This document shows, one piece after another, positions 1 through 5,513 of a stretch of DNA of 8,015 nt. Position 1 is the first letter of the stretch, and each line of letters starts with the position of its first letter. Source of the DNA: Cellulomonadaceae bacterium (lineage in GTDB: Bacteria; Actinomycetota; Actinomycetes; Actinomycetales; Cellulomonadaceae). A model generated the notes under the pieces. The model saw only the letters and a program-made list of their open reading frames with translations. It was not told the DNA's origin and did not search any database. The translations under genes and the position numbers were made by a program. The stretch is from the NCBI GenBank assembly GCA_031282935.1, contig JAITCS010000114.1:1-8015 (forward strand). Reading direction: 5' to 3'.

Positions 1-356
1 TTTTTGGTGGCTGTGTCGGTGCTCATGGTTCAGGCGCCGCTTTCGGCTCAGATGGCGTTAGTGGCCTGGTCGGTGAGAGCGGCTCGGCCCCAATGTTCGT
101 TCCTTTGGCAGGCACCGAGGCGAAATTCGCTGTCATTTGCGGCAAGAAAGTAGGCAAGGCGCCGATCAGGAACAAGGTGCGGCGACGGTTGCGGGAAGTG
201 TGTCGGCTGACCTTGGCTTCGTCCGTGCCACCTGCTAGCCAGATCGTGATTCGAGCCTTGCCTGGCAGTGCAGGCAGCCCGTACGCCAAACTTGAGGCCG
301 AGGCGGTAGCACTGGTATCTCGGTTGACAAGGAATGTGGTAACGAGCAATGGGTGA
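1..356 (+). CDS. rnpA: Ribonuclease P protein component, 5'-truncated by window edge
   Basis: This is the protein subunit of RNase P, which helps the catalytic RNA cut 5' leaders from tRNA precursors. The frame is open from base 3 to the TGA at 354-356, and the N-terminal part lies off the left edge. The family signature is clear: AKFAVICGKKVGKAPIRNKV followed by RRRLREV, the basic RNR region that contacts RNA. The first in-frame ATG, at 93, would give only 87 residues and lose the N-terminal helix and first strand of the usual 110-130-residue protein, so it is probably internal. The 30 codons before it encode a Gly/Ser-rich stretch (10 Gly and 5 Ser of 30), which falls in the variable loop ahead of the conserved strand. 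The 3' end overlaps yidD by 8 bases. Identification is by motif and by gene order; the true start cannot be seen. Confidence 0.88.
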   Translation, partial: FGGCVGAHGSGAAFGSDGVSGLVGESGSAPMFVPLAGTEAKFAVICGKKVGKAPIRNKVRRRLREVCRLTLASSVPPASQIVIRALPGSAGSPYAKLEAEAVALVSRLTRNVVTSNG

Positions 357-609
357 CGGGGTTCAGCCTGCGGCGCAGGATAGGGCATCGCCTGCAACAA
401 TACCGGCCATCGCGCTAATTCGGGGATATCAGAAATTTCTTTCCCCGATATTCGGGCGCCGGTGCAGGTATCACCCAACTTGTTCCGATTACACCCTGAC
501 GGCGGTGCGACGGTTTGGGTTAGTAAAAGGTACAGCATTAGGTGCGTGGCGAATAGTGCGATGCAACCCCTTTTCACCTGGCGGGATAGACGACGTACCT
601 ACGCGATGA
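349..609 (+). CDS. yidD: YidD, membrane protein insertion efficiency factor
   Basis: This small membrane-associated protein (86 residues, usual range about 70-110) assists YidC-dependent insertion of inner-membrane proteins. The family signatures are present: GYQKFLSP at about residues 26-33, the Cys-containing CRYHPTCSDY at about 39-48, and RCNPFSPGGIDDVP near the C-terminus. A short amphipathic segment precedes the first motif. The ATG at 349 lies inside the last codons of rnpA (8-base overlap, ATGGGTGA), so translation is probably coupled to rnpA and a separate ribosome binding site is not needed. A gap of 70 bases separates it from yidC. The rnpA-yidD-yidC order is standard in bacteria and supports the call. 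The exact molecular role in the family is only partly understood. Confidence 0.93.
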   Translation: MGDGVQPAAQDRASPATIPAIALIRGYQKFLSPIFGRRCRYHPTCSDYTLTAVRRFGLVKGTALGAWRIVRCNPFSPGGIDDVPTR

Positions 610-679
610 CCTTTTTTGGTGATATTCGCGATAAACCAATGATGGATACGATAATAATGAATAGCAGAGAGAATAGCTA

Positions 680-1618
680 GTGGGAAATATTTTAGCCCCG
701 ATTATGTGGGTGGTGGCCTGGATCATTTATGGCGCTCATTGGTTGCTGACCTTTTTTGGGTTCGGTGACGGCCCCGGGGTGGCTTGGGTAATATCCTTGG
801 TGTTATTGACCGTGATCATTCGGGCGATAATGATCCCGCTGTTCTTCAAGCAAATTGCGGCGTCCCGTGGGCAGCAGCTTATCCAGCCGGAAATAAAAGC
901 TATTCAAGATAAATACAAGGACAAAAAGGATCCGGCCAGCCGCGAGGCGATGAGCCGCGAAACGATGGCCTTGTACAAGGAACACGGCACCAACCCTTTC
1001 TCGTCCTGTTTGCCCATGCTGTTGCAAACCCCCGTGTTCTTTGCGCTGTTCCAGGTGTTGAACGCGCTCGGCCCCATCGCGCGTGGCGAACGCCCAGGTA
1101 TCGGTCCCATAACGCAACAAATCGCGGATGACATCCAGCGCTCTACCCTGTTCGGCGCGCACCTTTCCGATGTCTTCACCACCACCACCTCCACTACCTC
1201 ACGGGTTGTGGTTATCCTGCTGATTCTCGCAATGAGCGCTTCGACTTTCTATACCCAGAAGCAGTTGACGCAAAAGAACATGCCCGAAGCTGCGCTGCAA
1301 GGCCAGGCGGCCAGTATGCAAAAGATTATGCTTTACGGCATGCCGTTATTCTTTGGTATTTCCGGTATTAATTTCCCTGTCGGCGTGCTAATTTACTGGA
1401 CCGTCACCAATATCTGGTCAATGGGGCAACAGTGGTATTCGATAAAGCATATGCCCACGCCTGGCTCTATTGCTGAAGAAGAAATGAAAGCCAAAAAGAT
1501 TGCTCGCGCTGCCGCTAAAGGAGTGGTGCTAGAGCCGCAAACTGGTATTAACGATGTAATTGAAATAATTCCTGGGCAGCGCCAACAACCGCGCCGCAAG
1601 AACCGTGCGAAAAAGTAA
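680..1618 (+). CDS. yidC: Membrane protein insertase YidC/Oxa1/Alb3
   Basis: YidC inserts and folds membrane proteins, alone or with the Sec translocon. The 312-residue product lacks the large periplasmic domain of enterobacterial YidC, as expected for a Gram-positive-type protein. Membrane segments are visible at about residues 4-27, 34-57 (with the conserved groove arginine R48 in VIIRAIMIPLFF), 111-130, 175-192 and 217-250. A charged cytoplasmic hairpin spans about 60-105, and the motif NPFSSCLPMLLQTPVFFALF follows it. The C-terminus is basic (PRRKNRAKK), a feature often linked to ribosome contact. The start is GTG at 680, with a weak AGAGAG at 666-671 eight bases upstream; it places the first membrane segment correctly. 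An oddity is a Thr/Ser run (residues 167-174) in the loop before the fourth segment, encoded by an ACC repeat. jag follows after 11 bases. Confidence 0.95.
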   Translation: MGNILAPIMWVVAWIIYGAHWLLTFFGFGDGPGVAWVISLVLLTVIIRAIMIPLFFKQIAASRGQQLIQPEIKAIQDKYKDKKDPASREAMSRETMALYKEHGTNPFSSCLPMLLQTPVFFALFQVLNALGPIARGERPGIGPITQQIADDIQRSTLFGAHLSDVFTTTTSTTSRVVVILLILAMSASTFYTQKQLTQKNMPEAALQGQAASMQKIMLYGMPLFFGISGINFPVGVLIYWTVTNIWSMGQQWYSIKHMPTPGSIAEEEMKAKKIARAAAKGVVLEPQTGINDVIEIIPGQRQQPRRKNRAKK

Positions 1619-1629
1619 GGTTTAGCAAA

Positions 1630-2196
1630 ATGACTAGTATAAAGAAATTGGAAGCCGAAGGCGACATCGCGGCTGATTACCTTGAAGAGTTTCTTGACAT
1701 AATTGACGTAGATGGTGATATCGAAATCGATATTAAGCATGATAGGCCATCAGTCGATATTGTGGCCGAAGGGGATGAACTAGATAAACTGGTTGGAGCT
1801 CAGGGCGAGGTTCTGGAGGCGTTGCAAGATTTAGCCCGCCTAGCCATCGCTGCCAAAACTGGTGATCGCAGCCGCCTGATGGTGGACATCGCCGGCCATC
1901 GTGCTGCCCAGATCAGTGAGCTAACCAAAACCGCGCAGGCTGCCTGCAAACGGGTCAATGCTTCTGGGCGGCCTGAGGATCTGGAGCCAATGAACTCCTT
2001 TGAGCGCAAAGTTGTGCATGACGTAATTGCTGCCACTGGCCTCTCGTCCGAGTCGCACGGTTCCGATCCGTACCGTTATGTGACCATCAGTGTGCTTGAA
2101 TCCTCGATTTCGCCGAACGCGGATGAAGAGGATGAAAATGTTTCACGTGAAACATTTGAGGGGTATGAGGATGAGGTTCCGGATCTGATTGCGTAG
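1630..2196 (+). CDS. jag: KhpB/Jag-type RNA-binding protein (KH + R3H domains)
   Basis: This is a cytoplasmic single-stranded-nucleic-acid-binding protein. In Gram-positive bacteria the family (Jag, SpoIIIJ-associated, also KhpB or EloR) binds many RNAs and is linked to cell elongation and division. The 188 residues contain a KH domain at about 30-105 with the GxxG loop GAQG at 56-59, and an R3H domain at about 120-158 with R126-x3-H130 (FERKVVHD). As in many actinobacterial homologues, the N-terminal Jag_N domain is missing. The tail from about residue 163 is acidic. The start is ATG at 1630; AAGG at 1617-1620, overlapping the yidC stop, is a good ribosome binding site 9 bases upstream. The yidC-jag pair is a conserved operon. 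The 3' end contains a parS palindrome, listed separately, translated as NVSRETF. Confidence 0.93.
   Translation: MTSIKKLEAEGDIAADYLEEFLDIIDVDGDIEIDIKHDRPSVDIVAEGDELDKLVGAQGEVLEALQDLARLAIAAKTGDRSRLMVDIAGHRAAQISELTKTAQAACKRVNASGRPEDLEPMNSFERKVVHDVIAATGLSSESHGSDPYRYVTISVLESSISPNADEEDENVSRETFEGYEDEVPDLIA
2136..2157. promoter_or_regulatory. parS: parS centromere site (ParB-binding palindrome) within jag
   Basis: Bases 2139-2154 read TGTTTCACGTGAAACA, a perfect 16-bp palindrome matching the bacterial parS consensus TGTTNCACGTGAAACA at every position. Symmetry extends three bases on each side (AAA and TTT), giving 22 bp in all. ParB binds such sites near the origin and spreads from them for chromosome segregation. 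The site lies in frame in the jag tail, where it encodes NVSRETF. This is the only match I found in the window. Confidence 0.93.
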
Positions 2197-2280
2197 GTTT
2201 CGGTTCGCTGCTGGTAGTTCGTCGGTTTCGCTTTTTACTGCTTTTTGGTATTTCGATGACAAGCGTTGGTGGGGTCGCTG

Positions 2281-3006
2281 ATGACTGTTGTTAGGCCGAA
2301 GCTCCGGAGCCTTCCTGTTGGTGGCCGCGATGTTGGTCTTGCTCCCGACGAGTCCGTTATTATGGATGCGCCTGATGCGTCTGACCCGCAACCCACCCCC
2401 GCTGACCTCGCGGCCTACTTCGGGGGCGCTTATCCCACGTTGGAACGGTTTGGGGAGCTCCTGAGCACCGAAGGCATTGTGCGGGGGTTGCTCGGGCCGC
2501 GTGAAGTCCCTCGGTTGTGGGAACGCCATTTGCTGAATTGCGCGGCCGTGGTGCCTTTCTTACCGCCTGCGGGTAGGCTGCTGGACATCGGTTCGGGGGC
2601 TGGATTGCCCGGAATTGTGATCGCCGCAATGCGGCCAACGCAAGAGGTTGTGCTTATCGAACCGATGGAGCGTCGGGTCAACTGGCTCAACGAGGTTGTA
2701 TCCGGTTTGGATTTGTCTAACGTGACGGTGCTGCGCGGGCGCGCCTCTGATGTTTTTGGCCAGGTAAGGGGCGCTGCTGTGACTGCCCGTGCTGTCGCCG
2801 CCCTAGAAAAATTGCTCGATTGGTCAGCGCCTTTGCTTGAGCCGCACGGGACTTTGTTGGCGCTCAAGGGTAGCAGCGTGGCAGCCGAAATCCCCGCCCC
2901 GAATGTACTACGGCACCGGGGCTGGCTCGAACCCGAAATTTTTGAAGCGCGGACACTGCCCGGTCTAGAGCCAACCACAGTAGTAAAGGTCCAGCGATCA
3001 CGCTAG
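2281..3006 (+). CDS. rsmG: 16S rRNA (guanine527-N7)-methyltransferase RsmG (GidB)
   Basis: RsmG transfers a methyl group from S-adenosylmethionine to N7 of G527 in the 530 loop of 16S rRNA; loss in other bacteria gives low-level streptomycin resistance. From the start used here the protein has 241 residues. RLWERHLLNCAAV (about 78-90) is the family's RNA-side motif, LLDIGSGAGLPGI (about 101-113) is SAM motif I, VVLIEP (about 123-128) is motif II, TARAVAALEKLLDW (about 168-181) is the conserved RA.A.L segment, and LALKG (about 193-197) follows. ATG at 2281 was chosen because GGTGGGG lies about 6 bases upstream. In-frame TTG 2266 and GTG 2269 are also open, and ATG 2362 would give 214 residues with the whole domain intact. 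The N-terminal 27 residues before 2362 look unconserved. parE converges 5 bases downstream. Confidence 0.93.
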   Translation: MTVVRPKLRSLPVGGRDVGLAPDESVIMDAPDASDPQPTPADLAAYFGGAYPTLERFGELLSTEGIVRGLLGPREVPRLWERHLLNCAAVVPFLPPAGRLLDIGSGAGLPGIVIAAMRPTQEVVLIEPMERRVNWLNEVVSGLDLSNVTVLRGRASDVFGQVRGAAVTARAVAALEKLLDWSAPLLEPHGTLLALKGSSVAAEIPAPNVLRHRGWLEPEIFEARTLPGLEPTTVVKVQRSR

Positions 3007-3011
3007 GAAAG

Positions 3012-3320
3012 TTACGGAATCGGGATATGTTGCTCCCAATCCCAGGCCCCGTAAAATATCCCGATAATCTCGACATCATCATTGTCGTCCGCGACCCGGT
3101 AGGCGATTGTGCCGGAACCTTCAAAACCAATAACTCGAAGCCTTGGCGCGATGTCTTCTCGCAACCGCCCTCGACGCGGGAAAATTGAAAGCGCAGCGCA
3201 AAACCGCAGGATGCGGTTGATGAGGCCTTCTGCGATATCTTCCCCGCGCTCGTCTGCAACGTAGATGGCTAGGTTGAGCAGGTGCCGTTGCGAGGCTTGA
3301 CTATAAGTTACGGCACCCAT
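3012..3320 (-). CDS. parE: ParE/RelE-superfamily toxin of type II toxin-antitoxin pair
   Basis: The 102-residue protein has the length and pattern of ParE-like toxins: an N-terminal strand followed by two long helices (about residues 8-45), the FPRRG turn at 47-51 (family L..FP..G), REDIAPRLRVIGF (about 54-66), a Y-R strand IAYRV (72-76), and a terminal strand EIIGIFYG (84-91). Characterised ParE proteins poison DNA gyrase, while related RelE proteins cut mRNA; the sequence alone does not decide between them, though the upstream partner and motif layout favour ParE. ATG at 3320-3318 shares one base with the antitoxin stop (TGATG), so translation is coupled to parD. I see no separate ribosome binding site. 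The gene converges on rsmG with 5 bases between stops, so the two transcripts probably overlap. It appears full length and intact. Confidence 0.85.
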   Translation of the reverse strand: MGAVTYSQASQRHLLNLAIYVADERGEDIAEGLINRILRFCAALSIFPRRGRLREDIAPRLRVIGFEGSGTIAYRVADDNDDVEIIGIFYGAWDWEQHIPIP

Positions 3321-3604
3321 CAGGCGGATTGAGCCAGGCGGCGTCTGGCAAAAAAGTCCGTGAAGGTGTTTGCCACTTCATCGGCTGATATGGATAGTTC
3401 AGGGTGAGCGTCAGACTCGGCGCAGGCACGAACTACTTCCGTTTGAAGCCACCGCTCAATTGCGGCTTCTTTCGCGGCCAGCGCCCGTAAGCCTTCTCGG
3501 ATGACTTCTGACTCGCTAGCGTAGTCACCTAAGGCGACGCGTTCTCGTACCCCGGAGGCCATCTCGTTTGGCAAGGTGATGCTCATCTTGGTGGTAGTGC
3601 GCAT
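3320..3604 (-). CDS. parD: ParD-family ribbon-helix-helix antitoxin
   Basis: The 94-residue protein starts with a ribbon-helix-helix DNA-binding fold: strand KMSITLP (about 6-12), helix NEMASGVRERVALG (13-26) and helix ASESEVIREGLRALAAKEA (29-47). This is followed by a helical, partly acidic C-terminal part (to 94) that would wrap the toxin. GDYASESEVIREGLR is typical of ParD/CopG antitoxins. It should neutralise the downstream ParE-like toxin and, as a dimer, repress its own promoter. ATG at 3604 was chosen; on the - strand AGGAAGGGG (3625-3617) precedes it by 12 bases, a somewhat long spacing. An alternative ATG at 3586 would begin exactly at MSITLP but has no ribosome binding site. A 19-bp inverted repeat upstream is a candidate operator. 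Specific pairing with parE is inferred from adjacency and order. Confidence 0.87.
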   Translation of the reverse strand: MRTTTKMSITLPNEMASGVRERVALGDYASESEVIREGLRALAAKEAAIERWLQTEVVRACAESDAHPELSISADEVANTFTDFFARRRLAQSA

Positions 3605-3629
3605 ATCTTTTTTACGCCCCTTCCTGGCC

Positions 3630-3648
3630 GGTAGGATTCAATCCTACC
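3630..3648 (-). promoter_or_regulatory. Candidate parDE operator and overlapping extended -10
   Basis: GGTAGGATTCAATCCTACC is a perfect inverted repeat with 9-bp arms around one central base, 26 bases upstream of the parD start. Ribbon-helix-helix antitoxins usually bind such palindromes to autoregulate. On the - strand the palindrome contains TGGTAGGAT (3649-3641), which resembles an extended -10 element (TGnTANNNT). No good -35 is seen. Binding here would block the promoter. The palindrome is directly visible; its function is inferred. Confidence 0.5.
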
Positions 3649-3758
3649 ACGGGTAGATGGTGTCCGGTTTTTGACAGCGCTGGCCACATGGATTGCGGCT
3701 GAGCACGCCAAAACGTGGGGGCTATAGACGCCAGCGAGCACAAATCTGCGTCAATGAA

Positions 3759-3796
3759 TGGTGTAATTAGCGTAATCCCTCTCTGACAAACAGGAG
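3759..3796 (+). promoter_or_regulatory. Weak candidate -10 and ribosome binding site for oppA
   Basis: TGGTGTAAT (3759-3767) resembles an extended -10 (TGn plus TGTAAT) without a recognisable -35. AGGAG (3792-3796) lies 12 bases before the oppA ATG and is a clear Shine-Dalgarno sequence, though widely spaced. The opp promoter must lie in the 204-bp divergent gap between parD and oppA if the operon starts at oppA. The ribosome binding site is fairly sure; the promoter is a guess. Confidence 0.3.
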
Positions 3797-3808
3797 AATC
3801 TTTACCTT

Positions 3809-5488
3809 ATGAATCGAATCGTTTCGATTAGCCGCCGACGCGGCAAGCTTTATGGCGCCGTGGCTGCCATCCTCACCGCCGCTTCTTTGCTCGCCGCTTG
3901 CACCACCTCCCCTAACACCGGTTCTGGCGGGGAATTAGCGATCACCGGATATCGCAACACTGCCACCGTAGTGGTATTTCAAGATCTCGCTTCTATTGAT
4001 CCAGCCCAGGGTGTGGATCAGAACTCCGCGAATGCGCTCAATAATATTTACGAGGGCCTTTATCGGCTCGACCCAACAAATGCGCCCATTCCTGCGGGCG
4101 CGCTAGAATTGCCCGAAGTTTCCGCAGATGGTCTCACTTATACTATTCGGCTAAATCCCGCTGCAATGTGGTCAGACGGCACACCAGTAACCGCTCACGA
4201 TTACGTATTCTCGTGGGTGAGAGGGGTCGGGTTGCCAAATGCTGCCGAACAACAACGCACAGTCGGATTCGTAAAGAATGCGGCCGCTATTGTTGCAGGT
4301 GATATGGCGCCCGAAACTCTTGGGGTTGTCGCTCTTGACGATCACACCCTTGAAATCACTTTGGAAGCGCCCACTGCCTTCTTCCCGTCCTTATTGGCTA
4401 CCCCTGCGTTTTTCCCAGTGCCACAACATTTCGTGGAATACGTTGGGGATAATTTCGGAACAACCTCTGAATATGTGCTCTCAAACGGTCCGTTTATCTT
4501 GACCGGATTTAGCGGTGCCGGAATTGGCGGCGATTGGACTTACGTTCGCAATCCTTACTATTGGAATGTTGAAAATGTTTCCCTGGAACAAGTTAACGTT
4601 CGGGTTGTGCGGGAAACCTCAACCGCGATTAACCTGTTCAACGCTGGCGAGGTTGACCAAGTGAGCATTTCTGGTCCGCAAGTTCAACAATTCTTGAACA
4701 GCCCTTCCTTTGTGGTGGATACCACTTCAACGGTTGGGTTCTTGGGATACAATCATAATCATCCGGTGCTTTCTGATCAGCGCGCTCGCGAAGCGATTTC
4801 CCTTTCCATTGACCGCGAATCGTTAACGGCGTTAGTGCTAAATGACGGTTCGGCACCAGCTACCGGATTAGTGCCTCCGGCTTTAGCGGCCAGCCCGGCT
4901 GGGGTGGATTTCGCGGATGAATCGGTGAACCTTTTGCAATTCGATCCTGAAAGGGCCGCAGAATTGTGGGCCCAAGTGCGGGCCGATCATGGTTTTGACA
5001 CTTTGACCCTCAATTTGGAAACTTTCGACGCAGATCGAATTGCCACGGTTGCAGAATATTTGCAGGCCGCTTTGCAGGATTCTTTAGCCGGATTAACGGT
5101 TACTGTTACCACTAATCCAGTTGCAGTGTTCATTGACAAAGCGACCTTGCAGCAGTTCGACTTGTATTTGCCCACGTGGGCGGCCAGCTTCCCTGACCCG
5201 TCGAATCACCTCTCGTTATTTAGGACAGGTGAGGGTTCTAACTGGGGTTTGTATTCCAACCCCGCTTTTGACGCGCTGCTCAATTCGGCTCAGGGTGCCA
5301 ACTCGGCTAACCCGGGAGCGCGCTGGAATGATTTACTTGCCGCCCAACAATTACTGCTAGAAGATCAGGGTGTGACCCCGATTTATTTCCAACCCTCTAC
5401 CGTATTGCGTAATCCTGATTTGCGCGGGGTTGAGTTCCGTACTTCCGGGCCCACTTTCTTCTTCGGTAACGCGTATTGGGCCAACTAG
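3809..5488 (+). CDS. oppA: Oligopeptide/dipeptide ABC transporter substrate-binding lipoprotein
   Basis: This is an extracytoplasmic, lipid-anchored binding protein of the SBP_bac_5 family (OppA/DppA type) that captures peptide, or a related solute, for the permease encoded downstream. A basic N-terminus (RRRGK), hydrophobic core (about 15-30) and lipobox LAAC with the lipidated cysteine at C31 make a lipoprotein signal. Family landmarks follow: DLASIDPAQG (59-68), NNIYEGLYRLD (78-88), VSADGLTYTIRL (104-115), MWSDGTPVTAHDYVFSW (120-136), VLSNGPFILTGF (223-234) and AREAISLSIDRE (326-337). At 559 residues it has the usual full length. The start is ATG 3809 with AGGAG 12 bases upstream. Location at the head of oppBCD supports peptide import. 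The true ligand could be oligopeptide, dipeptide or another family substrate; the sequence does not settle it. Confidence 0.93.
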   Translation: MNRIVSISRRRGKLYGAVAAILTAASLLAACTTSPNTGSGGELAITGYRNTATVVVFQDLASIDPAQGVDQNSANALNNIYEGLYRLDPTNAPIPAGALELPEVSADGLTYTIRLNPAAMWSDGTPVTAHDYVFSWVRGVGLPNAAEQQRTVGFVKNAAAIVAGDMAPETLGVVALDDHTLEITLEAPTAFFPSLLATPAFFPVPQHFVEYVGDNFGTTSEYVLSNGPFILTGFSGAGIGGDWTYVRNPYYWNVENVSLEQVNVRVVRETSTAINLFNAGEVDQVSISGPQVQQFLNSPSFVVDTTSTVGFLGYNHNHPVLSDQRAREAISLSIDRESLTALVLNDGSAPATGLVPPALAASPAGVDFADESVNLLQFDPERAAELWAQVRADHGFDTLTLNLETFDADRIATVAEYLQAALQDSLAGLTVTVTTNPVAVFIDKATLQQFDLYLPTWAASFPDPSNHLSLFRTGEGSNWGLYSNPAFDALLNSAQGANSANPGARWNDLLAAQQLLLEDQGVTPIYFQPSTVLRNPDLRGVEFRTSGPTFFFGNAYWAN

Positions 5489-5513
5489 GTTACCTAACCA
5501 GAAAGTAATTACG

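Noticed and set aside
23..577. 184-codon open frame on the - strand opposite rnpA and yidD
   Set aside because: It overlaps two recognised genes completely and its composition is that of a shadow frame. The hydrophobic N-terminus arises from the antisense of the YidD tail.
602..630. Imperfect stem (CGCGA...TCGCG enclosing ACC-T6-GGT) after yidD as an intrinsic terminator
   Set aside because: The stem is interrupted by unpaired bases and the T-run is in the loop, not after the stem. yidC probably shares the transcript.
462..680. 72-codon + strand frame from within yidD to the yidC start
   Set aside because: It is out of frame with yidD, has no recognisable domain, and its stop merely touches the yidC GTG by chance. 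A small coupling peptide cannot be excluded but nothing supports it.
1178..1189. ACC triplet repeat in yidC as a phase-variation tract
   Set aside because: Four triplets only, and a triplet unit cannot shift the frame. It just encodes part of a Thr/Ser-rich loop.
1718..1733. Inverted repeat ATATCG-AAAT-CGATAT in jag
   Set aside because: It follows from the repeated DIEIDI codons in the coding sequence and resembles no known site.
3671..3699. Perfect TTGACA at 3671-3676 as an oppA promoter -35
   Set aside because: At 16-18 bases spacing there is no acceptable -10 (TTGCGG, TGCGGC, GCGGCT).
5488..5499. Inverted repeat GGTTACCTAACC at the oppA/oppB junction as a terminator or attenuator
   Set aside because: The loop would be only two bases with 5-bp arms, so it makes a weak hairpin at best, and no T-run follows.
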